This document shows, piece after piece, positions 40,930 to 50,905 of a stretch of 64,000 nt of DNA. Where the stretch lies: the NCBI GenBank assembly GCA_016719015.1, contig JADKAZ010000001.1, positions 1,178,001 to 1,242,000 of the forward strand. The letters are read 5' to 3'. The position numbers were made by a program, and so were the translations under genes. The notes beneath the pieces were generated by a model. The model did no database searches. It saw nothing but the letters and a program-made list of their open reading frames with translations, and had not been told where the DNA came from. The stretch is from Chitinophagaceae bacterium (GTDB taxonomy: Bacteria > Bacteroidota > Bacteroidia > Chitinophagales > Chitinophagaceae). Position 1 is the first letter of the stretch; every line of letters begins with the position of its first letter.

Positions 40930-42210
40930 TTAAGGAAACTCGTACCCGATATCAGTACGGTAGTTCATTTCTGTAAAAGAAACTTTCCGCAGTTCATCTT
41001 TTGAAATTTCCACGGCATCGAAAACCGATTTACCATACGAGGTAATACAAAATACACGGCCACCGCTTGTTACTATTTTACCTTTTTCTTCAGTGGTCCC
41101 CATATGAAACAACATACTATCCGTTGGATTAATATCATCCAGCCCATTAATTATATGGCCTTTTTCATATTCACCAGGGTAGCCGCCACTTACTGCTACT
41201 ACGGTACAGGCAGTTCTCGGGTCTGTTTCAATTTTTATTTTATCTAATTGCTGGGTGGCTACGGCAGCAAATAATTCAACCAGATCATTTTTTAATCTGG
41301 GTATTACAACTTCGGTCTCCGGATCACCCATGCGACAATTGTATTCAATCATATATGGTTCATCCTTTACGATCATAAATCCAAAAAAGATAAAGCCCCT
41401 GTATTCCAATCCCTCTTTTTGTAAACCATCCACTGTTGGTTTTATAACTTTTTCTTCAATTTTCTTCATCAACACTTTATCCGCAAAAGGCACAGGGCTT
41501 ACGGCTCCCATACCACCTGTATTAGGCCCGGTATCTCCTTCCCCAATTCTTTTATAATCTTTTGCTTCTGGTAGTATCACATAGTTCTTACCGTCCATTA
41601 AAACGAAAACAGACATTTCAACACCCTGCAAAAATTGTTCTATTACTACTCTTTTACCAGCTTCGCCAAATTTTGCCCGCTGTATCATCAATTCAAATTC
41701 AGCAATTGCTTCCAGGTGATTTTCACAAATCACCACCCCTTTACCGGCAGCTAATCCATCGGCTTTCATTACAATAGGCAATGCATGATTTTTCAAATAA
41801 CTTACCCCTTCCTGGTAATTTTCCAACGTAAATTCCTTGTAAGCAGCTGTTGGGATGTTATGACGCATCATAAAGGCTTTAGCAAATGCCTTGCTTCCTT
41901 CCAATTGGGCTCCGTTTTTTCCTGGACCAATAACATCTATATTTCTTAACGCCGGATTACTGATAATAAAATCAGTAACTCCTTTTACCAGTGGTTCTTC
42001 CGGTCCAACAATGACAAGATCAATTTTTTTATCAATACAAGTTTGTTTGATAGCGTCAAAATCGGTAACGCTGAAGGGAAGGTTTGTACCGCATTTTGCA
42101 GTACCGGGATTGCCGGGAGCAATAAAGAGGCTTTCACAAAGGGGACTTTGAGTTAATTTCCAGGCAAAAGCATGTTCCCTGCCGCCTGAACCTAATAACA
42201 GGATTCGCAT
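40930..42210 (-). CDS. purD: Phosphoribosylamine-glycine ligase
   Basis: 426-aa ATP-grasp enzyme (GAR synthetase), second step of purine synthesis. N-terminal LLLGSGGREHAFAWKL, the KADGLAAGKGV ATP-binding loop, GPNTGGMGAVSP and YNCRMGDPETEV are all intact. Lies 39 nt upstream of kynA on the same strand; that partnership is probably accidental. Confidence 0.96.
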   Translation of the reverse strand: MRILLLGSGGREHAFAWKLTQSPLCESLFIAPGNPGTAKCGTNLPFSVTDFDAIKQTCIDKKIDLVIVGPEEPLVKGVTDFIISNPALRNIDVIGPGKNGAQLEGSKAFAKAFMMRHNIPTAAYKEFTLENYQEGVSYLKNHALPIVMKADGLAAGKGVVICENHLEAIAEFELMIQRAKFGEAGKRVVIEQFLQGVEMSVFVLMDGKNYVILPEAKDYKRIGEGDTGPNTGGMGAVSPVPFADKVLMKKIEEKVIKPTVDGLQKEGLEYRGFIFFGFMIVKDEPYMIEYNCRMGDPETEVVIPRLKNDLVELFAAVATQQLDKIKIETDPRTACTVVAVSGGYPGEYEKGHIINGLDDINPTDSMLFHMGTTEEKGKIVTSGGRVFCITSYGKSVFDAVEISKDELRKVSFTEMNYRTDIGYEFP

Positions 42211-42355
42211 AATTGATTTAGTTGCCGGATTGTAATGCGTTGCGAATATCGGGTGTATCTATTAAAGAGGCCGGAAAAAATTTTTTGGTAGTTAAATTTA
42301 TGTATTTTGGTTGCCTCTAAAGAAGGATTCTGATTTATCAATTAAAAAAATTTGT

Positions 42356-44008
42356 ATGACTCAACCTGCAAATCTCGGCAAGCACCCAAAAGGTTTATAT
42401 GTATTATTCTTTACAGAAATGTGGGAAAGGTTCGGTTATTACCTGATGGTGGGAATTCTGTTGCTGTTTCTCACAGACGGTTCGGGGAAAGGATTGCCGA
42501 GGGCAATGGGTACAGATGTAGTAGGTACTTTTATTGCACTCGTATATTTAACTCCTTTTATCGGTGGTTTGTTGGCTGATCGCTACCTCGGTTATATGAA
42601 ATCTATTTTCATTGGGGGTTCATTAATGGCCGCCGGCTACCTTACCATCGCCTTACCAGGTGAATACACTGCGTACATATCTATGGGATTGATCATTATC
42701 GGCAATGGTTTTTTCAAACCTAATATTTCTACTCTATTAGGTAACATGTATAACAGGGAAGACCTAAGACCCTTAAAAGATAATGCGTATAATATTTTTT
42801 ATATGGGTATTAATATTGGCGCCTTCTTCTGCAATTTCATAGCAGCCATTCTTCGTAACCAGATCGGGTGGCAGGCTGCATTTTCAGCAGCGGGTATTGG
42901 ATTAATAATCGGTATGATTGCATTAGCTTTTAGTTTAAAGCATGTAAAGGAATATGATGTAAAAAGGCCTATGCAGCCAGGGGATATGCCTACATCAAAA
43001 ATATTGGGCTCAGTATTCGCACCAATGATCGTATTCGCTGCATTGGGATGGATAATTCCAGGAAATATTTTCGGCAGTGATTCGTCTGATGCTTTCATTC
43101 TTGCTTGTGTACCGGTAATCTTTTTCTATGTTACTCTCTGGAGAAAAGAAAAAGGGGAAGACAAAAAAGGTATCGGTGCATTACTATTTATATTCGCCGT
43201 TTCCATCATATTCTGGACAATTTATAACCAAAACTCAACCGGTTTAACGATTTGGGCAGAATCACATACAGATCGTTCTATTCCACAATTTATGGAAGGC
43301 CCTGCTGATGCCGTGTACACTTTGCAAAACCTGGAGACGAAGCCGCAGCAAGTAGACAGCATGGATAGTTATATGCGGGTGGTAACGGATGACTCAGGCC
43401 ATGCTATAAAAACAATGGGACCCGATCCTTATTTTGCCAATATGCCCCAGGATCAATGGCCAGCTAATGGTGTAGCCAAAGTGGGCAATACTGAACTATT
43501 CCAATCCATTAACCCTTTCTTTATAGTTGCCTTTACCCCGCTGCTTATTTTATTTTTTGCATGGAGGGTGAAACGGGGAAAACCAATCAGTACCGCCAGT
43601 AAATTCGCCTGGGCCCTTGTCATAGCAGGCTTAAGTGCATTGGTAATGGTGTTTGCAGTAATGTCGGTACCAAGTATATACACACATAAGACTAGTTCGA
43701 TGTGGCTATTCCTTACCTATGGCATTTTCACTGTTAGTGAGATTTGCTTAAGCCCTATTGGTTTATCTTTTGTATCGAAACTGGCACCGCAAAGGTTAAC
43801 AGCTTTGATGATGGGAGGATGGTTTATTTCTACTTCTCTCGGCGGAAAAGTTGCCGGTGTAATGGCCAGCTCCTGGGATAGTATGCATGACAAAAGAATA
43901 TTCTTCGGCGTAATTGCTGTTGCGGCCATCCTGGGTGGATTATTGATTTTCTCCCGTGTAAAATCATTGGACAAAATTGTAAAAGACAAAACAGGTTCCG
44001 CAGTATAA
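42356..44008 (+). CDS. POT-family peptide transporter
   Basis: The ATG at 42356 (550 aa) is preferred to a TTG at 42311. Proton-coupled di-/tripeptide transporter with FFTEMWERFGYYLMVGILLL (ExxERFxYY), GGLLADRYLG and GNGFFKPNISTLLGNMY (PTR2 signature). An extracytoplasmic loop of about 80 residues is inserted in the second half (around residues 320-400). First of three peptide transporter genes in a row. Confidence 0.93.
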   Translation: MTQPANLGKHPKGLYVLFFTEMWERFGYYLMVGILLLFLTDGSGKGLPRAMGTDVVGTFIALVYLTPFIGGLLADRYLGYMKSIFIGGSLMAAGYLTIALPGEYTAYISMGLIIIGNGFFKPNISTLLGNMYNREDLRPLKDNAYNIFYMGINIGAFFCNFIAAILRNQIGWQAAFSAAGIGLIIGMIALAFSLKHVKEYDVKRPMQPGDMPTSKILGSVFAPMIVFAALGWIIPGNIFGSDSSDAFILACVPVIFFYVTLWRKEKGEDKKGIGALLFIFAVSIIFWTIYNQNSTGLTIWAESHTDRSIPQFMEGPADAVYTLQNLETKPQQVDSMDSYMRVVTDDSGHAIKTMGPDPYFANMPQDQWPANGVAKVGNTELFQSINPFFIVAFTPLLILFFAWRVKRGKPISTASKFAWALVIAGLSALVMVFAVMSVPSIYTHKTSSMWLFLTYGIFTVSEICLSPIGLSFVSKLAPQRLTALMMGGWFISTSLGGKVAGVMASSWDSMHDKRIFFGVIAVAAILGGLLIFSRVKSLDKIVKDKTGSAV

Positions 44009-44025
44009 TCAAATTAGTGATTAAT

Positions 44026-44056
44026 AAAAAGGTGGCCGCATTGGTCACCTTTTTTA
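44026..44056 (+). terminator. Terminator after the first POT gene
   Basis: AAAAAGGTGGCC, GCATT, GGTCACCTTTTTT with one mismatch in the stem. Confidence 0.85.
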
Positions 44057-44105
44057 TTTTCTCTACGGCCAATTTCATTATCTTGAATTTCTAAATTCTC
44101 TGATT

Positions 44106-45767
44106 ATGTGGAAGAAACATCCGAAAGCTCTGCCATTCTTATTCTTCTCCGAAATGTGGGAACGATTTGGCTATTACCTGATGATTGGCATCTTTTTATT
44201 GTACTTAAAAAATGTTGAGCATGGGTTTGCAATGACGAATTCTGAAGCTTCCGATTTATATGGAACCTTTATAGCATTAGTTTTTCTAACACCTTTTATT
44301 GGAGGGCTATTAGCCGACCGCTATTTTGGTTACCGAAAATCTATTATTGCCGGCGGACTGATGATGGGATCTGGCTATTGTTTAATGGCCGTTCACAGCT
44401 TACCGATACTTTACATTAGTATGGTGCTGGTCATAGTAGGTAATGGTTTTTTTAAACCCAATATTTCCACCCTTCTTGGGAATTTATATTCCACTCCTGA
44501 ATATGTAAAACGAAAAGATGAAGGCTATAACATCTTTTACATGGGTATTAATATTGGCGCATTTATTTGCAATTTTATTAGTGCCGCCATCATCATTGTT
44601 TGGGGTTGGAAGTACGCCTTTGTGGCAGCGGGGATTGGTATGTTTGTCGGTGTGCTTATTTTTATTTCTGGTACAAAACATTACAAATCTGGCGATGTAA
44701 AAAAGCCCATGAACAAAGAAGACATGTCCTTCTTAAGAATTGTTCTTACTATTTTACTACCATCGGTTATTGCTGGAGTTGTAGGTTGGTTACTAAAAGG
44801 AACAGCCAGTCCTTCTAATCCTAATAGTTCAATTTTTGGTTCCGACTCTACTGATGCATTCATCTTTGCCTGTATCCCCGTTATCTATTTTTATACTTCC
44901 CTTTACATCAGGGCAGAGGCATCTGAGAAGCGTCCTATTGGTGCATTGCTGGCAATATTTGCATCCGTAGTTATGTTTTGGGCCGTATTCAAACAAAATG
45001 GTACAGCACTAACTATCTGGGCCGACAATTATACAGACCGGCAAGTACACGGAGCTACGGGTGATATTTTCAGAGCATTGAAACAGGCGGATGACATTAC
45101 CTATAAAAAAGATACAGTGAACATGTACGACGGAATGTTCAGGCTTCAGAAAGACGCTGCTGGAAAAGTAATTAAAGAATATAATTATCCGATTTATTTC
45201 AAAAATGTAAAGCCTGAAAACCTTCCGGCGGATGGAGAAAAAGCAACATTGTGGTCTACACCAATCAGCCAATCAATCAATCCTTTCTGGGTAATTATAT
45301 TAACTCCGTTAATTGTGGCCTTCTTCTCTTTTTTAAGAAGAAAAAATAAAGAGCCTTCAACGGCTACAAAAATTGCATTTGGTTTATTCATTTCTGCATT
45401 ATCAGTACTGGTAATGATAGCTGCCGTTTCTGTATCGGGTAATGGTGCTGAAAAAGCAAGTGTATGGTGGTTAATGGGTACATATGGTGTTGTTACTATT
45501 GGCGAATTATTATTAAGTCCCATGGGTCTATCACTTGTTTCCAAATTAAGCCCAGTCAGATTAACCTCGTTAATGATGGGTGGATGGTTTTTGGCCACTT
45601 CCATCGGCAATAAATTATCCGGCATTTTAGCTACTATGTGGGATGGGTATGAAAATAAGGCTCATTTCTTCTGGGTAAATTTTGCGTTGCTGATGATCGC
45701 AACGATTATCATTTTCTCCATGCTGAAATGGCTAAACAAAATAATGAAAGAGAAAGGGGTGAGTTAA
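44106..45767 (+). CDS. POT-family peptide transporter (paralogue)
   Basis: 553 aa, a clear paralogue of the preceding gene: FFSEMWERFGYYLMIGIFLL, GGLLADRYFGYRK, GNGFFKPNISTLLGNLY, and a similar extracytoplasmic insertion. The two are similar along the full length and probably arose by tandem duplication. Each has its own terminator, so they need not be coregulated. Confidence 0.93.
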   Translation: MWKKHPKALPFLFFSEMWERFGYYLMIGIFLLYLKNVEHGFAMTNSEASDLYGTFIALVFLTPFIGGLLADRYFGYRKSIIAGGLMMGSGYCLMAVHSLPILYISMVLVIVGNGFFKPNISTLLGNLYSTPEYVKRKDEGYNIFYMGINIGAFICNFISAAIIIVWGWKYAFVAAGIGMFVGVLIFISGTKHYKSGDVKKPMNKEDMSFLRIVLTILLPSVIAGVVGWLLKGTASPSNPNSSIFGSDSTDAFIFACIPVIYFYTSLYIRAEASEKRPIGALLAIFASVVMFWAVFKQNGTALTIWADNYTDRQVHGATGDIFRALKQADDITYKKDTVNMYDGMFRLQKDAAGKVIKEYNYPIYFKNVKPENLPADGEKATLWSTPISQSINPFWVIILTPLIVAFFSFLRRKNKEPSTATKIAFGLFISALSVLVMIAAVSVSGNGAEKASVWWLMGTYGVVTIGELLLSPMGLSLVSKLSPVRLTSLMMGGWFLATSIGNKLSGILATMWDGYENKAHFFWVNFALLMIATIIIFSMLKWLNKIMKEKGVS

Positions 45768-45786
45768 AAAACTCTTGTCTAATTTT

Positions 45787-45816
45787 AAAGGTGACGAAAA
45801 CTATTCGTCACCTTTT
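45787..45816 (+). terminator. Terminator after the second POT gene
   Basis: AAAGGTGACGAA, AACTA, TTCGTCACCTTTTTT, perfect stem. Confidence 0.9.
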
Positions 45817-45849
45817 TTCATATCTTCCCATTAACAAAACACAATTGTT

Positions 45850-47916
45850 ATGTCTGAAGAAACAAAGTTCAAACCTTTTGTGCCTGCTGAAACCAAGATG
45901 GCAGAGTTAACACTCAAATCAATTTTAACCGGCGCCCTATTCGGTATCATCTTTGGTGCTTCCACCGTATATCTTGCATTAAAGGCCGGGTTAACCGTTT
46001 CTGCATCTATTCCCATTGCAGTTTTAGCTATTACACTGGGCCGAAGATTTTTGAAGACAACTATTCTGGAGAATAATATTATTCAAACAACAGGAAGTGC
46101 CGGAGAAAGTATAGCAGCTGGCGTTGTATTTACTTTACCGGGGTTTTTATTTTTAAGTAATCCTGATAGTGCCAATTTCTTTAATTATTTCACCATATTA
46201 ATCCTTGCCATCTTCGGCGGCATCCTGGGGACACTGATGATGATTCCGCTTCGCCGTTCATTAATTGTACAGGAACATAATACGTTACCATACCCCGAAG
46301 GAACAGCTTGTGCTTCAGTATTAAAAGCCGGTGAGAAAGGAGGTGATTTTGCCAAAACCGCTTTCATGGGTTTAGGTTTTGCTTTCCTATATGCCATGCT
46401 GCAAAAAATATTTCATGTTATACATGAGGCTCCTTATTTTTTTACGAAGCAAACGAATAAAATTTTCCCATCAGCAAGAATAAGCAGTGAGATTACTCCC
46501 GAATACATGGGTGTTGGTTATATCATCGGACCAAAAATTGCAGGAGTATTAGTGGCAGGTGGCGTACTGAGTTGGTTTGTCTTTATTCCTTTGTTGGCAA
46601 GTTTATTAAATGATAACGGTGGCGTTATTGCAGCACAGTTGGCCAAACTGGGATACCTGAAAGATATAAGTACTGCTGGAGGGCCGGGTGGGTGGAATCC
46701 AGCCACCCAAGGTTTTGATGATTGGTCAGCCGCCATCTACCGGGCCTATATCAGGCAGATTGGTGCCGGTGCTGTTGCTGCTGGTGGTTTTATAACATTA
46801 ATAAAAACTATACCTACAATTATTTCTTCATTTAGAGGAAGTATCGGTTCACTCAAAAAGGGTGATGCTGCAGTAAAGAATGATGTACCAAGAACTGAAA
46901 AAGATCTTTCGATGAAAGTAGTGGGAATCGGCAGCCTTGTTCTGTTAGCAGTCATTGCGTTGATGCCGGGTACACTAATTCCGGGAGCCAATATCGGAAG
47001 CAAATTGTTATTAGGCTTATTAGTTATCATCTTCGGTGCTTTCTTTGTTACTGTATCATCAAGGATAGTTGGCATTATCGGTTCTTCCAATAATCCTATC
47101 AGTGGGATGACGATTGCGACTTTAATGGGAACCTGCTTGATTTTTATTGCTGTAAAATGGACGGGTCATGTATATGAGCCAATGGCTCTTGTTGTCGGTG
47201 GTATGATCTGCATTGCCGCTGCTAATGCCGGAGCAACATCACAGGATTTAAAAACCGGTTACCTCGTTGGAGCCACTCCAAAATATCAGCAGATAGCTTT
47301 GTTTGTAGGTGCTATTGTTTCTTCATTAGCAATTGGTGCTACTATAAAAATTCTTGATACTCCAACTGCTGCTATGGCCGCACAGGGCATTGAACATGCT
47401 ATTGGTACAGATACTTATCCTGCACCACAGGGAACTTTGATGGCGACATTGATTAAAGGTATTCTTTCTTTTAATCTTGACTGGCAGTTTGTATTAGTAG
47501 GAGTATTTATTGCAATCGTAATGGAGCTTTGCGGAATAAAGGCATTGAGTTTTGCCATTGGTATTTATCTACCGCTGTCAACTACACTTCCCATTTTTAT
47601 TGGCGGTGCCATCAGGGGCCTTGTTGAATGGAGGCAGAAAAAGAAAAATATCCAAATATCTGCCGAAGAAGAAGACTTAGGCAAGGGTAATTTATTTGCC
47701 ACGGGTCTGGTAGCAGGTGGTGCATTGGCCGGAGTGCTGGTCGCTATTCTTTCTTCAATTCCGAGCATTAACAGCAGTCTTGGCAAAGTAAATGCTGAAC
47801 ATAGCCTGACACAGGGATTGGGAGGCGTCGGTTACAAATGGCTTGGTGTTGCATTCTTTGTATTAATGGGATATATACTATATAAAATTGCCACAAAGAA
47901 ACCGAAGGAGATATAA
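45850..47916 (+). CDS. OPT-family oligopeptide transporter
   Basis: 688-aa membrane protein with some 15 helices. The bacterial OPT features are seen: ASTVYLALKAGLTVSASIPIAVLA, NNIIQTTGSAGESIAAGVVF, and HNTLPYPEGTACASVLKAGE. It takes up longer peptides or peptide-bound metal (family knowledge). Third peptide transporter of the run. Confidence 0.93.
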   Translation: MSEETKFKPFVPAETKMAELTLKSILTGALFGIIFGASTVYLALKAGLTVSASIPIAVLAITLGRRFLKTTILENNIIQTTGSAGESIAAGVVFTLPGFLFLSNPDSANFFNYFTILILAIFGGILGTLMMIPLRRSLIVQEHNTLPYPEGTACASVLKAGEKGGDFAKTAFMGLGFAFLYAMLQKIFHVIHEAPYFFTKQTNKIFPSARISSEITPEYMGVGYIIGPKIAGVLVAGGVLSWFVFIPLLASLLNDNGGVIAAQLAKLGYLKDISTAGGPGGWNPATQGFDDWSAAIYRAYIRQIGAGAVAAGGFITLIKTIPTIISSFRGSIGSLKKGDAAVKNDVPRTEKDLSMKVVGIGSLVLLAVIALMPGTLIPGANIGSKLLLGLLVIIFGAFFVTVSSRIVGIIGSSNNPISGMTIATLMGTCLIFIAVKWTGHVYEPMALVVGGMICIAAANAGATSQDLKTGYLVGATPKYQQIALFVGAIVSSLAIGATIKILDTPTAAMAAQGIEHAIGTDTYPAPQGTLMATLIKGILSFNLDWQFVLVGVFIAIVMELCGIKALSFAIGIYLPLSTTLPIFIGGAIRGLVEWRQKKKNIQISAEEEDLGKGNLFATGLVAGGALAGVLVAILSSIPSINSSLGKVNAEHSLTQGLGGVGYKWLGVAFFVLMGYILYKIATKKPKEI

Positions 47917-47921
47917 TTATT

Positions 47922-47956
47922 AAGGCCGACACCTTTTTGAAAAAGGTGTCGGCCTT
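47922..47956. terminator. Bidirectional terminator between OPT and DUF1501 genes
   Basis: AAGGCCGACACCTTTTT, G, AAAAAGGTGTCGGCCTT: an almost loopless 17-bp palindrome between convergent genes. Confidence 0.8.
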
Positions 47957-47976
47957 CCTTAAATCTTTGTCTTACT

Positions 47977-49236
47977 TTAAATAAAATTCAGGTATTCATA
48001 TTGCTTCGCCAGTATTTCCCTATCATTTGCTTTCAGCCACTTATTGAGTACTGTAGCATATACATTTTTAAAATCAACTTTGTATTTTAAATCTCCTTCA
48101 TCCAGGTCCGCAAGATTGGGTAATTCATTGATCAGCCCTTTTTGTTTTAACCCTCCACTGATCAGAAACATATTGTTAGCGGTGCCATGATCAGTACCGT
48201 TGCTTGCATTTTGTGCTACCCTTCTTCCAAATTCTGAGAAGGTGAATAACATCACATCATCAAAGCGGTTATTCGCTTTCAAATCTTTTATAAATGCTTT
48301 TACCGCATCATTCATTTCCGTAAATAAACGCTGCTGCTGCGCTTCCTGGTTGATATGGGTGTCGAAACTCCCAAGTGATACATAATATACTTTGGTGTTG
48401 ATCTCCGAAAAAATCAGCGAAGCGATCGTCTTCATACTGTTACCCAAATCCGATTTCGGGTACTCTGCTTTTGTCGGATGCATTTTGCTTTGCTGGAAAA
48501 TATAATCTGCAGAAGATAATGTTTCAGCCATTGTCTTATATAAATAGTCGGCCGATTGTTCTCCAGCTTCCTGTTTATGATTCTTCATTACTTCTTTGAA
48601 GAATTTTTCATTGGCCGTCCCATATAAACGTTTGGGATCTTTTACAGCAATACCTTTTATATTATCTCCTTTTAAGGCAAGGCTGAGTATATCATCAATC
48701 TCAATAGCCTGTGTCGGCTTATCACATCCTTTGCATTGAGCATCCAGGTAGCGTCCTACCCAGCCATTATTCCAGTATTCACTGCTCTGGCTGGCAGTAT
48801 GCCAGATGTCCATACTGCGAAAATGAGAACGGTCGGGATTAGGATACCCAACACTGTTGATGATACTCAGGCTACCATCATCATATAATTCTTTAAAGGC
48901 AGTCAATGCCGGATTTAAGCCAACCTCATCCGTTAGGGACAATGCCTTGTCTTTTGTAATTCCTAATCTTGGCCTTGCTTTATAATACAAATCGTTCCGT
49001 ACCGGTATTACAGTGTTCAGGCCATCATTTCCACCGCTCAATTGCAGTATCACTACTACTTTGTTGCCAAGCGGCACCATGGTTTGTCCTTCAAATGCCT
49101 TCAGGAATTTTGGCAAAAGCAGTGAAGCCGTTGCAAGCGAACCAATTTGAATGAATTCTTTACGTTTGATATAAGGCCCCCTCCCACCTCCCAAGGGGGA
49201 GGCTTTCGAAGACTTCAATTTTTTATTATTCTCCAT
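47977..49236 (-). CDS. DUF1501 family protein
   Basis: 419 aa of the sulfatase-like DUF1501 family, known to be exported. After a short start the segment IKRKEFIQIGSLATASLLLP looks like an export signal with a Lys-Arg pair rather than a clear twin-arginine motif. Features: VVILQLSGGNDGLNTVIPV, DRSHFRSMDIWHTA and GRRVAQNASNGTDHGTANNM. A repeat is built into codons about 12-21 (SPLGGGRG). Paired with the DUF1800 gene upstream, 82 nt apart, as in many Bacteroidota and Planctomycetota. Enzyme activity unknown. Confidence 0.88.
   Translation of the reverse strand: MENNKKLKSSKASPLGGGRGPYIKRKEFIQIGSLATASLLLPKFLKAFEGQTMVPLGNKVVVILQLSGGNDGLNTVIPVRNDLYYKARPRLGITKDKALSLTDEVGLNPALTAFKELYDDGSLSIINSVGYPNPDRSHFRSMDIWHTASQSSEYWNNGWVGRYLDAQCKGCDKPTQAIEIDDILSLALKGDNIKGIAVKDPKRLYGTANEKFFKEVMKNHKQEAGEQSADYLYKTMAETLSSADYIFQQSKMHPTKAEYPKSDLGNSMKTIASLIFSEINTKVYYVSLGSFDTHINQEAQQQRLFTEMNDAVKAFIKDLKANNRFDDVMLFTFSEFGRRVAQNASNGTDHGTANNMFLISGGLKQKGLINELPNLADLDEGDLKYKVDFKNVYATVLNKWLKANDREILAKQYEYLNFI
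49175..49203. repeat. CCCTCCC/GGGGGAGG repeat inside the DUF1501 coding sequence
   Basis: GCCCCCTCCCACCTCCCAAG followed by GGGGAGGC can form a hairpin (core CCTCCC/GGGAGG). It is translated in frame as part of the N-terminus. Related palindromes at 49290-49306 and 2733-2758. Confidence 0.55.
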
Positions 49237-49289
49237 TTTCTTGAAATATGTTTTTAGTTAAAGAGTCTAAATGCTTTCAGCAACCTGTT

Positions 49290-49306
49290 CTCCCCCTTGA
49301 GGGGAG
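49290..49306. repeat. CTCCCC/GGGGAG palindromic repeat
   Basis: CTCCCCCTTGAGGGGAG in the gap between the DUF1800 and DUF1501 genes, same family as the copy 90 nt away. Confidence 0.55.
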
Positions 49307-49318
49307 TTAGAGCTGGTT

Positions 49319-50791
49319 TTAACACAATTGATATTCCGGCGTACTCATTATCTGCAGCGTTGCCGTTTTAATAAAATTCTCCCTTCCCGTTTGGTCAGAA
49401 AACTGTTTTATCAAATCAGGACTTACCCTGCTTTTGGCCTGGAGTAATATCTCGGTGATATTTGCCAGTAATGATTCTCTTGGAACAGATTCATAATTCT
49501 TCGTGTACAATGACCAATCAATATCTACCTGGATAGGTTTGTTCAGGCGGCTCAATGATTTCATGGCTGTGGCTTTCGGATCTTCGTTAGCATCCTTCCG
49601 ACCCATCATCTGGTCATCATCGTCCTTGGGCTTTATATTAAACTCATCCTTTTCATCAAGCATCTGGGGTATCCGCATCCTCATCATTAAAGTGGAACTA
49701 TCGATCCAGTTTTTACCACCGGGCCATCCTGCCACATTCGGCGGATAAAAAAGCAATTGCCCCAGCGACCGTTGAATTAGCAATAACGCTTCTTCCCTCT
49801 CAAATTTCATTGGCAACATCCGTTGAATACCTGCCAGCAACTCTACGGGAGATTTAATTTTTACTCCAATATTTTTCTCTTCATAAAACCAATCACTGGT
49901 AAAAATATCTTCCAGTAATTTGGAGATATCGTATTCATTTTTATAAAAGCGGTCAGCCAGCCATTCTGCTTTGGCATCATCCACCTGTTCATTCACCAAA
50001 AATTTATATAATTTTTTAGTAACGAATTTTGCGGTTTCTTTTTGTTGTAATAAAATATCCAATACTTCTTCGCCGTCAAAATTCCCGGTTTTACCAAGCA
50101 CTGTCTTACTTCCAAAATCATGCTGATTTTTTCGGAAAATATAATCACCTTTTATGGTTGCACTCCAGCCTGTGAAAGCCCTTGCCGCCTCTTTTACATC
50201 ATGTTCTGTATAATTTCCCCTGCCCAGTGTAAATAATTCCATCACTTCCCGGGCAAAATTTTCATTGGGGCGATCTTTGCGATTTTGCTGATTGTTCAGA
50301 AAATTCAACATAGCAGCATTTTTGGAAACCTCCTTTAATAGTGTACCAAAATTGCCCAGTGCATTTCTCCTGATTACATCTAACAATCCCTGTTGAAAAA
50401 AAACATTCAGGTTGCGACAAGCGAAATGTCCATGCCAGAAGAAAGCCATTTTTTCCCTTAGTTGTGTGGAACTGTTCACCATTTCATACAACCAGAAAAT
50501 ATTGAGATTACGAATACCCTCCCGGTTTTTTTGTTGCACCATTTTTCGTTCATCAGCCGTTAGTTCTTTTCGCTGTTGCTGCCGGCCCACCTCTTCAATG
50601 CCCATATAAAGACCCTGGAGATAATCATCTGCCACATTCACATATTCGGGTTTCTTATCCGATGCTTTTACAAGGGCTTTATAAATCTGTTTGGGGGTAT
50701 ACTTAGAAAGGTCGGCAAGTTGCTCAACGGCAGGGCCAAAACCGGCACGCCACATCAGGTGCTGGTTTTTTGTTTGGTTCGTCAACGGCAT
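49319..50791 (-). CDS. DUF1800 family protein
   Basis: 490 aa with DUF1800 features: HLMWRAGFGPAVEQL at the N-terminus, MAFFWHGHFACRN, NENFAREVMELFTLGRGNYTEHDVKEAARAFTGW and the FYPPNVAGWPGGKNWIDSSTL signature. No clear signal peptide in this frame. Function unknown; obligate partner of DUF1501 in many genomes. Confidence 0.88.
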   Translation of the reverse strand: MPLTNQTKNQHLMWRAGFGPAVEQLADLSKYTPKQIYKALVKASDKKPEYVNVADDYLQGLYMGIEEVGRQQQRKELTADERKMVQQKNREGIRNLNIFWLYEMVNSSTQLREKMAFFWHGHFACRNLNVFFQQGLLDVIRRNALGNFGTLLKEVSKNAAMLNFLNNQQNRKDRPNENFAREVMELFTLGRGNYTEHDVKEAARAFTGWSATIKGDYIFRKNQHDFGSKTVLGKTGNFDGEEVLDILLQQKETAKFVTKKLYKFLVNEQVDDAKAEWLADRFYKNEYDISKLLEDIFTSDWFYEEKNIGVKIKSPVELLAGIQRMLPMKFEREEALLLIQRSLGQLLFYPPNVAGWPGGKNWIDSSTLMMRMRIPQMLDEKDEFNIKPKDDDDQMMGRKDANEDPKATAMKSLSRLNKPIQVDIDWSLYTKNYESVPRESLLANITEILLQAKSRVSPDLIKQFSDQTGRENFIKTATLQIMSTPEYQLC

Positions 50792-50890
50792 AACGGTAAC
50801 ATTTTAGTTTCAGACTTTTATGAAGGTACTAAGTTTAAAAATCGGGCTGGTATTTCCGATGTAAAACGTCAAAACAATTATCTTATTTTT

Positions 50891-50898
50891 TACATTTG
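50891..50898 (+). promoter_or_regulatory. -7 element for the AlkB-like gene
   Basis: TACATTTG, exact TAnnTTTG, only 7 nt before the ATG at 50906, which suggests a very short or absent leader. Confidence 0.4.
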
Positions 50899-50905
50899 AA
50901 TCCAA

